Source of the DNA: an uncultured Bacteroides sp.
Lineage (GTDB): Bacteria > Bacteroidota > Bacteroidia > Bacteroidales > Bacteroidaceae
Reading direction: 5' to 3'
Assembly (NCBI GenBank): GCA_902388495.1
Contig: CABMPP010000006.1
Location: 62,001-126,000 of the forward strand
DNA: 64,000 nucleotides
A model generated the notes under the pieces. It had not been told where the DNA came from. It ran no database searches and saw nothing but the letters and a program-made list of their open reading frames with translations. The position numbers were made by a program, and so were the translations under genes. Below are positions 27,316-36,543 of the stretch, one piece after another (the first letter of the stretch is position 1; every line of letters begins with the position of its first letter).

Positions 27316-30300
27316 ATGCACAAGTTTATTGATAACATTGTAGCCTTTTCGCTGAAGAACAAGTTCTTTATCTTTTTCTGTACCACGATTGCCGTGATTG
27401 CAGGAGTTGTGTCCTTTAAGCATACTCCGATTGATGCTTTTCCGGACGTAACAAATACCAAAGTGACCGTCATCACCCAATGGCCGGGACGCAGTGCCGA
27501 GGAAGTGGAGAAGTTCATCACGATTCCTATTGAGATAGCCATGAATCCGGTGCAGAAGAAGACGGACATTCGCTCGACAACTCTTTTCGGACTTTCAGTG
27601 ATCAATGTGATGTTTGAGGATCAGGTAGATGACTTCACGGCCCGCCAGCAAGTCTATAATCTGCTGAACGACGCTGACTTGCCGGAAGGAGTGACTCCCG
27701 AAGTACAACCGCTTTATGGACCTACGGGTGAGATTTATCGCTATACCCTGCGCAGCAATAAGCGGAGTGTGCGTGAGCTGAAAACGCTTCAGGACTGGGT
27801 GATTGAGCGCAATCTGCGTTCCGTATCGGGCGTAGCGGATATTGTAAGTTTCGGTGGAGAGGTCAAGACATTCGAGGTAAGCGTCAACCCGCACCAACTC
27901 ATCAACTACGGCATTACTCCGTTGGAACTTTATAATGCCATTGCCAACAGTAATATCAATGTAGGTGGAGACGTCATCACCAAAAGTTCGCAAGCATATG
28001 TAGTACGCGGTATCGGCCTTATCAATGATCTGGAGGAACTCAGAAATATTGTGGTGAAGAACATTAACGGGACTCCGGTACTGGTCCGCCACTTGGCCGA
28101 TGTGCATGAATCTTGTCTGCCTCGCTTGGGCCAGGTAGGTCGTATGGACGAGGATGATGTGGTGCAGGGAATCGTTGTCATGCGTAAGGGGGAGAATCCG
28201 GGCGAGGTAATCAATGCGCTGAAAACGAAGATTGAAGATATAAATAATAATATACTGCCTAAGGATGTACAGATTGTTCCGTTCTACGACCGGGAGGACT
28301 TGGTGAATCTAGCTGTGAACACGGTTACCCACAATCTGGTGGAAGGTATTCTGCTGGTTACCTTTATTGTATTGATCTTCATGGCAGACTGGCGCACTAC
28401 AGTGGTGGTAGCGGTGGTTATTCCGCTGGCATTGTTGTTTGCATTTATCTGTCTGCATGCCATGGGTATGTCTGCCAATCTCCTTTCCATGGGAGCCATT
28501 GATTTTGGTATTATCATAGACGGAGCGGTGGTGATGGTAGAGGGGGTATTTGTTGCGCTCGACAAGAAAGCGAAAGAAGTGGGAATGCCCGCCTTTAACC
28601 TGATGTCCAAGATGGGGCTTATCCGCCATACGGCGAAGGATAAGGCAAAGGCTGTATTCTTCTCCAAACTGATTATCATTACGGCACTTGTTCCCATCTT
28701 CTCGTTTCAGAAGGTGGAGGGGAAAATGTTTTCTCCGCTTGCCTATACACTGGGCTTTGCGTTGTTGGGAGCGTTGCTGTTTACCCTGACGCTGGTCCCG
28801 GTGATGTCATCCATGCTGCTAAAAAAGAACGTTCGTGAGAAGAATAATTTCTTTGTCCGTTTCATCAATGAGAAGGCGGTGGCGCTTTTTGACAAATGCC
28901 ACGCGCGCCGTACCTTATCTGTCGGTGTGGCAAGCATTATTGCCGTGGGTGGTCTGTGGATGTTCACTTTGCTGGGGACGGAGTTTCTGCCACAGTTGAA
29001 TGAAGGCTCCATTTATATCCGTGCCACTTTGCCGCAAAGCATCTCATTGGATGAGTCCGTGCAGTTGGCAAACAAGATGAGGCGTAAACTTGCCGCCTAT
29101 CCCGAAGTGAAGCAGGTGCTTTCGCAAACCGGACGCCCGAATGACGGGACAGATGCTACGGGATTCTATAACATTGAGTTGCATGTAGATATCTACCCGG
29201 AAAAGGAGTGGGAGAGTAAGCTGACCAAGTTGCAGTTGATAGATAAAATGCAGGATGACCTTTCCATATATCCGGGCATCGACTTCAACTTCTCCCAACC
29301 CATCACGGACAATGTGGAAGAGGCTGCTTCGGGAGTAAAAGGTTCTATTGCCGTGAAAGTATTCGGAAAAGATTTGTACCGTTCGGAGAAGATAGCAGTG
29401 GAGATTGATAAGATTCTGGCTACCGTACAGGGCATTGAAGACCTGGGGGTGATTCGCAACATCGGGCAACCGGAGCTTCGTATAGAACTGAATGAAAAGA
29501 GCCTGGCACGTTACGGAGTGGCCAAGGAAGATGTGCAGTCCATCATAGAGATGGCTATCGGTGGTAAATCAGCGTCCCTACTTTATGAGGACGAGCGTAA
29601 ATTTAACATCGTAGTACGCTATAAACCGGAGTTCCGGCAGAATGAAGAGGAAATCGGGAAGATACTGGTACCTGCCATGGACGGTACGATGATACCCATC
29701 AAGGAGTTGGCGGAGATAAAGACTATTACCGGACCTTTACTGATATTCCGCGATAACCATACGCGTTTCTGCGCGGTGAAGTTCTCGGTTCGTGGCAGGG
29801 ATATGGGTACTGCTGTGGCCGAAGCGCAGAAAAAGGTGAATGCCGCCATTCGTTTGCCGGAAGGATACAGCCTGAAGTGGACGGGAGATTTTGAGAACCA
29901 GCAGCGGGCTACGAAGCGTTTGTCGCAGGTGGTACCCGTCAGTATTGCAATTATATTCGTTATCTTGTTTGTGCTGTTCTCCAATGCCAGAGATGCTGGA
30001 CTGGTATTGCTGAATGTTCCGTTTGCTGCAGTAGGCGGTATTATAGCATTGCTCATTACTCACTTCAACTTCTCTATTTCGGCAGGTATTGGCTTCATAG
30101 CCTTGTTCGGTATCTGCATTCAGAATGGAGTGATTATGATTTCGGACATTAAGCATAACATACAGGCACGGCTTCCCTTGTCCCAAGCGATAAAGGAGAG
30201 TGTCCGTTCGCGCGTCCGTCCGGTGGTGATGACAGCAGCTATGGCGGCTATCGGTCTGATGCCTGCAGCTATGAGCCATGGCATAGGATCGGAATCACAG

Positions 30301-30441
30301 CGTCCGCTGGCGATTGTCATCATCGGGGGACTGATAGGAGCTACCTTCTTTGCCTTGTTCATATTCCCGCTCATTGTGGAGATGGTGTATGAGAAAATGC
30401 TGTATGACAAGGAAGGAAACCTGAAACAAAGGAAATTATAA
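27316..30441 (+). CDS. HME-family RND efflux pump (CusA/CzcA type)
   Basis: 1,041 aa inner-membrane proton-driven pump, full length for the family. N-terminal VTVITQWPGRSAEEVEKFIT is a CzcA/CusA hallmark. Twelve transmembrane helices flank two large periplasmic loops. TM4 carries the proton-relay acidic residues in MGAIDFGIIIDGAVVMVEGV, and GFIALFGICIQNGVIM marks the second half. Heavy-metal export (Cu, Ag, Zn, Co or Ni) is the family role; the actual ion is not deducible. It lies 15 bp after the adaptor gene. The two-component genes that follow are probably its sensors. Confidence 0.94.
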   Translation: MHKFIDNIVAFSLKNKFFIFFCTTIAVIAGVVSFKHTPIDAFPDVTNTKVTVITQWPGRSAEEVEKFITIPIEIAMNPVQKKTDIRSTTLFGLSVINVMFEDQVDDFTARQQVYNLLNDADLPEGVTPEVQPLYGPTGEIYRYTLRSNKRSVRELKTLQDWVIERNLRSVSGVADIVSFGGEVKTFEVSVNPHQLINYGITPLELYNAIANSNINVGGDVITKSSQAYVVRGIGLINDLEELRNIVVKNINGTPVLVRHLADVHESCLPRLGQVGRMDEDDVVQGIVVMRKGENPGEVINALKTKIEDINNNILPKDVQIVPFYDREDLVNLAVNTVTHNLVEGILLVTFIVLIFMADWRTTVVVAVVIPLALLFAFICLHAMGMSANLLSMGAIDFGIIIDGAVVMVEGVFVALDKKAKEVGMPAFNLMSKMGLIRHTAKDKAKAVFFSKLIIITALVPIFSFQKVEGKMFSPLAYTLGFALLGALLFTLTLVPVMSSMLLKKNVREKNNFFVRFINEKAVALFDKCHARRTLSVGVASIIAVGGLWMFTLLGTEFLPQLNEGSIYIRATLPQSISLDESVQLANKMRRKLAAYPEVKQVLSQTGRPNDGTDATGFYNIELHVDIYPEKEWESKLTKLQLIDKMQDDLSIYPGIDFNFSQPITDNVEEAASGVKGSIAVKVFGKDLYRSEKIAVEIDKILATVQGIEDLGVIRNIGQPELRIELNEKSLARYGVAKEDVQSIIEMAIGGKSASLLYEDERKFNIVVRYKPEFRQNEEEIGKILVPAMDGTMIPIKELAEIKTITGPLLIFRDNHTRFCAVKFSVRGRDMGTAVAEAQKKVNAAIRLPEGYSLKWTGDFENQQRATKRLSQVVPVSIAIIFVILFVLFSNARDAGLVLLNVPFAAVGGIIALLITHFNFSISAGIGFIALFGICIQNGVIMISDIKHNIQARLPLSQAIKESVRSRVRPVVMTAAMAAIGLMPAAMSHGIGSESQRPLAIVIIGGLIGATFFALFIFPLIVEMVYEKMLYDKEGNLKQRKL

Positions 30442-30454
30442 TCTGTAATTCTTG

Positions 30455-30462
30455 TATCTTTG
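30455..30462 (+). promoter_or_regulatory. Bacteroides -7 box before the response regulator
   Basis: TATCTTTG fits TAnnTTTG and lies 27 bp before the start codon, in the 47-bp gap after the pump gene. It suggests the two-component genes can be transcribed independently. No clear -33 box. Confidence 0.5.
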
Positions 30463-30488
30463 CAAGGCATTTTAAAGTATCTCGTGGT

Positions 30489-31166
30489 ATGGCTAAAATA
30501 TTATTGGCAGAGGACGAAGTGAATATTGCTTCTTTTATTGAGCGCGGATTGCAGGAGTTCGGACATACGGTTACGGTGGCTCACGACGGTGCCTCCGCAT
30601 GGGAATTGTTGCAGAATGAAACTTTCGACCTGCTCGTGCTCGATATCATTATGCCACGTATGAACGGCCTCGACCTTTGCAGGCAATATCGCACAAGGGA
30701 GGGGTATCATACTCCGGTCGTCATGCTTACGGCATTGGGCACTACCGAGGATATAGTCAAGGGGTTGGATGCAGGTGCGGATGATTATCTGATGAAGCCT
30801 TTCAGTTTTCAGGAGTTGGAAGCGCGCATCAAGGCATTGTTGCGCCGGGGCAAGGAGGCTCCGGTCCTTCAACTGACCTGTAATGATCTTGTACTGGATT
30901 GCAATACGCGTCGTGCACAGCGGGGAGATACGCCCATCGACCTCACCGTGAAAGAGTACCGGCTTTTGGAATACTTCATGACGCATCAAAGGGTGGCTCT
31001 TTCGCGCCTGACCTTGTTGAAGAATGTGTGGGATAAGGATTTCGATACCAATACCAATGTTGTAGATGTTTATGTAAACTACCTCAGAAATAAAATAGAC
31101 AAGGATTTTGATACCAAACTTATCCATACGGTAGTGGGGATGGGGTATATTATGGGAGTACAATAG
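30489..31166 (+). CDS. OmpR-family response regulator of the efflux locus
   Basis: 225 aa. Receiver domain with acidic pocket Glu8-Asp9, phosphoacceptor Asp52 (LLVLDIIMPRMNG) and conserved Lys (DYLMKPFSF). The C-terminal winged helix (LTVKEYRLLEYFMTH, then VVDVYVNYLRNKID) is of the CusR/CopR type. It partners the histidine kinase 24 bp downstream and probably induces the metal efflux operon upstream. Confidence 0.93.
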   Translation: MAKILLAEDEVNIASFIERGLQEFGHTVTVAHDGASAWELLQNETFDLLVLDIIMPRMNGLDLCRQYRTREGYHTPVVMLTALGTTEDIVKGLDAGADDYLMKPFSFQELEARIKALLRRGKEAPVLQLTCNDLVLDCNTRRAQRGDTPIDLTVKEYRLLEYFMTHQRVALSRLTLLKNVWDKDFDTNTNVVDVYVNYLRNKIDKDFDTKLIHTVVGMGYIMGVQ

Positions 31167-31189
31167 CTGACGGTCAAGGGAAAAAACGT

Positions 31190-32521
31190 ATGAAGATAGG
31201 GTCTAAAATAGCACTGTTCTATACCGTTATTACGGTAGCGGCTATTGCTGTGGTTGTGCTGGTGTTCTACTTCTTCACTTCCCGCTACATCAATAACCTG
31301 TACGATTCTTATCTTGCAGAAAAAGCATTCCTCACTGCCCAGAAGCACTGGGAGAAGGATGAAGTGGATGAGTCCAGTTATCAGGAGATACAGCAGAAGT
31401 ATAACGAGCTTTTGCCTCAAGCGCAGGAGGTATTGCTGAATATAGACAGTGTGCCTGCCATAACCGATTCTCTGAACAAGTATCTTGACGCTAATCAGCA
31501 AGTACGGCTTTTCAAGAGCATCCCTGTAGCTTTTGTTTATGGGAAACTGAGAGGGTCGGCTTTGTATTATCCTGATAACGAAGGTAATTTTGTAGTGCTG
31601 GTGATGGCGAGCAACCATTACGGGCACGATATACAGAAGCATATCCTGGTGCTTGCCGTCTTCCTGTTGCTGGTCAGTTGCGGCTTTATTTATCTCATCG
31701 GTCGGCTCTATGCCAACCGTATTCTGCGTCCCTTGCAGCACATACTCAAGGAATTGAAACGCATCCGGGGAAATAATCTGAATATCCGTATGAAAGCATT
31801 CGACAATAAGGATGAACTGGACGAGCTTATCCGTACCTTAAATGATATGCTCGATAGAGTCGATACGGCTTTCCAGGCAGAGAAGTCGTTTATCAGTAAT
31901 GCTTCGCATGAACTGAATAATCCGCTTACGGCAATTCAGGGGGAGTGCGAAATCAGTTTGCTGAAAGAACGCTCTGCAGCAGAGTATATCGAATCGTTGC
32001 AGCGCATCTCCACGGAGAGTAAACGCATTATCCTGTTGATAAAGCATCTGCTGTTTCTTTCGCGGCAGGATAAGGAGCTTCTGCAGAATGCCAGGGAACA
32101 GATTGACTTGGTAGTGTTGTTGCGTGATTTATGCCTGCAATATCCACAAGTGGCATTCAGTACGGAACTGGCGGAAGGGCAAGCGCACATTACCGCCAAT
32201 TACCATCTTCTTAGAGTAGCTCTGCAGAATATTATAGATAACGCTCGGAAATACTCCAAAGAGCAAGTGGAGATTTGCGTGGGGATGCATGACGGCAATT
32301 GGGTTATTGAAGTCGAAGATTATGGGATCGGTATTCCTGAAGATGAAATCAAGCATATTTTCCATTCGTTCTACCGGGCAAGCAATACGCGCGAATATGC
32401 CGGGCAGGGAATAGGGCTGAGCCTGTCAATGAAGATACTGGCTGTATATGGCGGCAAGATTACCATCAATTCGCAGGTAAACAAGTATACGCGGGTTACT
32501 GTGACTTTCGCCCGCGTATGA
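31190..32521 (+). CDS. Sensor histidine kinase of the efflux locus
   Basis: 443 aa. Two membrane helices (~8-28 and ~152-172) enclose a ~120-aa periplasmic sensor, followed by HAMP (~173-225), HisKA with His240 and HATPase (NIIDNARKYSKEQ; DYGIGIPEDEIKHIF; GQGIGLSLS). The H-box reads SHELNNPLTAI; the common form is SHELRTPL, so the residues after the His-Glu-Leu are unusual but still suited to a kinase. It is CusS-like in layout, as expected beside a metal pump. Confidence 0.92.
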   Translation: MKIGSKIALFYTVITVAAIAVVVLVFYFFTSRYINNLYDSYLAEKAFLTAQKHWEKDEVDESSYQEIQQKYNELLPQAQEVLLNIDSVPAITDSLNKYLDANQQVRLFKSIPVAFVYGKLRGSALYYPDNEGNFVVLVMASNHYGHDIQKHILVLAVFLLLVSCGFIYLIGRLYANRILRPLQHILKELKRIRGNNLNIRMKAFDNKDELDELIRTLNDMLDRVDTAFQAEKSFISNASHELNNPLTAIQGECEISLLKERSAAEYIESLQRISTESKRIILLIKHLLFLSRQDKELLQNAREQIDLVVLLRDLCLQYPQVAFSTELAEGQAHITANYHLLRVALQNIIDNARKYSKEQVEICVGMHDGNWVIEVEDYGIGIPEDEIKHIFHSFYRASNTREYAGQGIGLSLSMKILAVYGGKITINSQVNKYTRVTVTFARV

Positions 32522-32539
32522 TATCTCCTTTGGATTCTT

Positions 32540-33577
32540 TTATATTGTGATTTCTCCTGCCAGCGGACGGCTCATCAACTCCCGCACTTTGGCAGGGGGA
32601 TAGTCGTGCCCCAAGAGGAACATGAGCTTGGTGACGGCAGACTCCGTTGTGCTGTCATATCCGCTGACGACGCCGGACTGCATTAATTGGTAGCCGGTTT
32701 CGTAGCGTTCCATTTCAACGGTGCCGGCACTGCACTGAGTTACGTTGACAATGACGATGCCTTGTTCGCAAGCATCGTGCAGGCGGCGGAGGAACCACTC
32801 GCTGCGGGGAGCGTTGCCCGAACCATAAGTCTCAAGCACCACCGCTTTCAAGCCTTCTGTGGCAAGTATGGCAGCAACGACATTCTCCTGGATACCGGGA
32901 AACAGCTTCAATACGGCAATATTGGTATCGAGCAGATAATGGGGCTTTAGTTCGCGGCGGTTGCCGTGCATCTGGATTTGCACATTATTATATTTAATAT
33001 GTATGCCGGCAGAGGCAAGCACCGGATAGTTAAAGGAACGGAACGCATTGAAGTTTTCCGCATTCATCTTGGTGGTGCGATTGCCACGCATCAGGTGATT
33101 CTCGAAGAAGATACAGACTTCTGGCACGAGGGGCTGTCCGTTGGAATGGCGGGCGGTGGCAATCTCGATGCTGGTCAGCAGATTTTCCTTACCGTCGGTG
33201 CGCAGTACGCCGATGGGGAGCTGGGAACCGGTGAGGATGACGGGTTTGCTTAGTCCTTCGAGCATAAAGCTGAGGGCAGAGGCGGTATAGGCCATGGTGT
33301 CCGTGCCATGTAGAATGACGAAGCCGGAATATTGGTCGTAGTTGTCGCTGATGATGCGTACGAGTTTGCGCCAGGCATCCGGGTCCATATCCGAGGAATC
33401 CATGGGAGGATCGAACTGATAGGTATCGATTTGAAATGTATATCGTTGGAGTTCGGGCACATGCTTCTGCAACTGTTCGAAGTTGAAGTTTTCTAAGGCA
33501 CCGGTTTCGGGGTTCTCTATCATGCCGATAGTTCCACCGGTGTATATTAGCAAAACGGAAGTGTTTTCTGTGTTCAT
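32540..33577 (-). CDS. ansA: Type I L-asparaginase
   Basis: 345 aa from the ATG of MNTENTSVLLIYTGGTIGMI (a GTG two codons upstream is less likely). It hydrolyses asparagine to aspartate and ammonia. The two active-site Thr motifs are TGGTIGM near the start and GFVILHGTDTMAYTASAL near residue 90. YGSGNAPRSEWFL and NVTQCSAGTVEMERYETG are typical of the cytosolic type I enzyme. No signal peptide. It converges with the sensor kinase gene and diverges from the threonine operon, which uses aspartate. Confidence 0.93.
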   Translation of the reverse strand: MNTENTSVLLIYTGGTIGMIENPETGALENFNFEQLQKHVPELQRYTFQIDTYQFDPPMDSSDMDPDAWRKLVRIISDNYDQYSGFVILHGTDTMAYTASALSFMLEGLSKPVILTGSQLPIGVLRTDGKENLLTSIEIATARHSNGQPLVPEVCIFFENHLMRGNRTTKMNAENFNAFRSFNYPVLASAGIHIKYNNVQIQMHGNRRELKPHYLLDTNIAVLKLFPGIQENVVAAILATEGLKAVVLETYGSGNAPRSEWFLRRLHDACEQGIVIVNVTQCSAGTVEMERYETGYQLMQSGVVSGYDSTTESAVTKLMFLLGHDYPPAKVRELMSRPLAGEITI

Positions 33578-33794
33578 ACGCACTTTTCTTTCATAATTTC
33601 AATGCAAATATAATGATATATCTTGAAGATAATAACAAAATGTTAGAAAAGTACGCGCGGATTTGTAGAAATAAGGCATTTAAAGTATGAAAATGTAAGT
33701 TGTGTGCTGTGCATATTTCTTGCCTTTTTCAACCCTATCTATATTTTTATTACAAAAAAGTCGCAAAAAGTGATAGATTGAATGTTTTTATTCT

Positions 33795-33802
33795 TACTTT
33801 TG
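33795..33802 (+). promoter_or_regulatory. -7 box of the threonine operon
   Basis: TACTTTTG fits TAnnTTTG and precedes the leader peptide start by 34 bp. No good -33 TTTG at standard spacing. Confidence 0.5.
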
Positions 33803-33836
33803 CAACACTTATCAGAAACGATAGAAACAAGAGACT

Positions 33837-33896
33837 ATGAACAAGTACTATCAACATACAGTCACATCCATGTGCACCATGACCCTTAGGGGTTAG
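33837..33896 (+). CDS. Thr-rich leader peptide, candidate attenuator of the thr operon
   Basis: 19 codons encoding MNKYYQHTVTSMCTMTLRG and a TAG stop. Four of 19 residues are Thr (8, 10, 14, 16), clustered in the second half. It lies 204 bp upstream of thrA in the same direction, after a promoter-like box. This is the layout of a ribosome-mediated attenuator, in which scarcity of charged tRNA-Thr stalls the ribosome on the leader. I could not identify clear mutually exclusive terminator and antiterminator stems, so the regulatory role is inference from composition and position. Confidence 0.6.
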   Translation: MNKYYQHTVTSMCTMTLRG

Positions 33897-33967
33897 GGAT
33901 AGTATTTTGTGTTTCTACGTGTTACACCATTTTCAAACAGTTTTTTCTATTTAAGAGGCATGTAAAT

Positions 33968-34053
33968 GTCATTCGGAGGAGCAGGGCGACGAAGAATTTC
34001 TTCTCTTCGTATGCGGCTGCAGGGAGTAGATTCTTCACTACGCTCAGAATGAC
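33968..34053. repeat. REP-like inverted repeat in the thr leader
   Basis: Ends are GTCATTC (33968-33974) and GAATGAC (34047-34053). Inside are ACGAAGAA/TTCTTCTCTTCGT and GATTCTTCACTACGCTCAGAATGAC. It resembles the widespread extragenic repeat containing TCATTCTGAGCGAAGCGAAG; a related copy is at 59153-59209. It may double as part of the attenuator structure. Confidence 0.55.
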
Positions 34054-34100
34054 AGGTGCTTTTAGGATTTTAGGTAGTTACAAAAAAAAATAGCAATATA

Positions 34101-36533
34101 ATGAAAGTAATTAAATTCGGCGGTTCATCCGTAGGAACCGCGAACAGTATTTTAAGCGTCAAGAGAATTGTAGAAGCAGTAGACGAACCGGTAATTGTAG
34201 TAGTGTCCGCATTGGGCGGCATCACAGACCAACTGATAAACACCTCCAAGATGGCAGCGGCCGGCGATGCTTCTTATGAGAATGAGTTCCGTGAGATTGT
34301 TTATCGCCATGTGGAAATGATTAAGGAAGTGATTCCTGCCGGAGAGGCGCAAGTTGCATTGCAGCGTCAGGTAGGCGAGTTGCTCAATGAACTGAAAGAC
34401 ATCTTCCAAGGCATTTATCTGATTAAAGACCTTTCGCAGAAGACCTCCGATACGATTGTAAGCTACGGTGAGCGTCTTTCTTCCATCATAGCCGCGCAGC
34501 TGACGGGAGCGGAATGGTTCGATTCGCGCAAGTTCATCAAGACAGAAAAGAAACATTCCAAGCATGTGCTGGACACGGAACTGACCAACTCACTGGTACG
34601 CGAGACATTCAGCAACCTGCCTCGACGTGTGCTCGTGCCGGGCTTTATCTCTACCGACAAAACAACGGGCGAGGTGACGAACTTGGGCAGAGGCGGTTCC
34701 GACTATACAGCCGCCATCATCGCTGCTGCACTGGATGCCGATTGTTTGGAAATATGGACCGATGTGGACGGTTTTATGACAGCCGACCCGCGTGTGATAT
34801 CCAGAGCATATACCATCAGTGAGCTGACTTATGTAGAAGCTACCGAGCTTTGCAACTTCGGTGCGAAGGTGGTTTACCCGCCGACTATTTATCCGGTTTG
34901 CCACAAGAATATACCTATATTAATAAAGAATACGTTCAACCCCGATGGTGCGGGAACGGTTATCAAACAAGAGGTTTCCGATCCGCGCAGCAAGGCCATC
35001 AAGGGTATTTCGTCTATCAACGATACAAGTCTGATAACGGTGCAGGGCCTTGGTATGGTAGGTGTTATCGGTGTGAATTACCGCATCTTCAAAGTACTGG
35101 CAAAGAACGGCATCAGCGTGTTCCTTGTATCGCAGGCATCTTCGGAGAACTCTACGTCTATCGGTGTGCGCAATGCCGATGCCGACCTGGCTTGCGAAGT
35201 GCTGAACGAGGAATTTGCCAAAGAGATCGAGATGGGTGAGATTTCGCCTATCCAGGCCGAAAAAAACCTGGCTACGGTAGCCATCGTAGGCGAGAACATG
35301 AAGCATACGCCGGGTATTGCCGGTAAGTTGTTCGGCACGCTGGGACGTAACGGTATCAATGTGATTGCCTGTGCACAGGGTGCTTCGGAGACGAACATCT
35401 CGTTTGTAGTAGACAGCAAATCGCTGCGCAAGTCGCTGAATGTAATCCACGACTCCTTCTTCCTGTCAGAGTATCAAGTGCTGAACCTCTTTGTTTGCGG
35501 TATCGGTACGGTGGGCGGCAGTCTGATAGAGCAAATACACAGCCAGCGGCAGAAGCTGATGCTGGAAAACGGTTTGCAACTGAACGTAGTGGGCATTGCC
35601 GATGCCGACCGGGCAATGTTCAGCCGCGAAGGCTTCGACCTGGGACGTTTCCGCGAAGAACTGAAGGAGAAAGGCAAGGAGAGTTCACTGGAAACACTGC
35701 GCAACGAAATCATCGGTATGAATATCTTCAACTCCGTGTTTGTGGATTGTACGGCAAGTGCAGGAGTGGCCTCGCTCTACAAAGACTTGCTGCAGCACAA
35801 CGTTTCCGTGGTGGCAGCCAACAAGATTGCCGCTTCGTCGGAATACGAGAACTACCGCGAACTGAAGCAGATTGCCCGTCAACGCGGTGTGAAGTATCTG
35901 TTTGAGACAAACGTCGGCGCAGGACTTCCCATCATCAACACGATAAACGACCTCATCCATAGCGGTGACAAGATACTGAAGATTGAAGCCGTGCTGAGCG
36001 GTACGCTGAACTACATCTTCAATAAGATCAGTGCGGATATTCCTTTCAGCAAGACCATCAAGATGGCGCAGGAAGAACGCTATTCCGAACCCGACCCGCG
36101 CATCGACCTCAGCGGTAAGGACGTTATCCGCAAGCTGGTGATTCTGGCACGTGAAGCCGGTTACCGCCTCGAACAGAGTGATGTGGAGAAGAACCTCTTC
36201 GTGCCCGATGACTTCTTTGAAGGCTCGCTGGACGACTTCTGGAAGAAAGTGCCGAGCCTCGATGCCGACTTCGAAGCCCGCCGCAAGGTACTGGAGGCCG
36301 AGAACAAGCACTGGCGCTTCGTTGCCAAGCTGGAGAACGGCAAGGCATCCGTAGGTTTGCAGGAAGTAGGCGCCAACCACCCGTTCTACGGTCTGGAAGG
36401 CAGCAACAACATCATCTTGCTGACTACGGAACGCTATAAAGAATATCCGATGATGATACAAGGCTACGGAGCTGGTGCAGGCGTAACGGCCGCGGGTGTA
36501 TTTGCGGATATTATGAGTATTGCGAACGTTTAA
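34101..36533 (+). CDS. thrA: Bifunctional aspartate kinase / homoserine dehydrogenase I
   Basis: 810 aa, full length for ThrA. It catalyses the first and third steps of threonine and methionine synthesis. Aspartokinase domain at the N-terminus (KVIKFGGSSVGTANS; RGGSDYTAAIIAAAL), two ACT domains in the middle (~residues 310-455; VIGVNYRIFKVLAKNGISVF, then NIAT-type ACT fold), and homoserine dehydrogenase from ~465 (LFVCGIGTVGGSLIEQI; AANKIAASSEYENY; EPDPRIDLSGKDVIRKLVIL). The ACT domains imply feedback control by threonine. First structural gene of thrA-apgM-thrC. Confidence 0.97.
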   Translation: MKVIKFGGSSVGTANSILSVKRIVEAVDEPVIVVVSALGGITDQLINTSKMAAAGDASYENEFREIVYRHVEMIKEVIPAGEAQVALQRQVGELLNELKDIFQGIYLIKDLSQKTSDTIVSYGERLSSIIAAQLTGAEWFDSRKFIKTEKKHSKHVLDTELTNSLVRETFSNLPRRVLVPGFISTDKTTGEVTNLGRGGSDYTAAIIAAALDADCLEIWTDVDGFMTADPRVISRAYTISELTYVEATELCNFGAKVVYPPTIYPVCHKNIPILIKNTFNPDGAGTVIKQEVSDPRSKAIKGISSINDTSLITVQGLGMVGVIGVNYRIFKVLAKNGISVFLVSQASSENSTSIGVRNADADLACEVLNEEFAKEIEMGEISPIQAEKNLATVAIVGENMKHTPGIAGKLFGTLGRNGINVIACAQGASETNISFVVDSKSLRKSLNVIHDSFFLSEYQVLNLFVCGIGTVGGSLIEQIHSQRQKLMLENGLQLNVVGIADADRAMFSREGFDLGRFREELKEKGKESSLETLRNEIIGMNIFNSVFVDCTASAGVASLYKDLLQHNVSVVAANKIAASSEYENYRELKQIARQRGVKYLFETNVGAGLPIINTINDLIHSGDKILKIEAVLSGTLNYIFNKISADIPFSKTIKMAQEERYSEPDPRIDLSGKDVIRKLVILAREAGYRLEQSDVEKNLFVPDDFFEGSLDDFWKKVPSLDADFEARRKVLEAENKHWRFVAKLENGKASVGLQEVGANHPFYGLEGSNNIILLTTERYKEYPMMIQGYGAGAGVTAAGVFADIMSIANV

Positions 36534-36543
36534 TAAGAAAGAA

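Larger units (their letters stand above)
33584..34100. other. Leader region of the threonine operon
   Basis: About 517 bp between the asparaginase and thrA genes. It holds the -7-like box at 33795, the Thr-rich leader peptide (33837-33896) and a repeat-like long hairpin (33968-34053). The remainder is AT-rich with no further gene seen. Confidence 0.65.
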
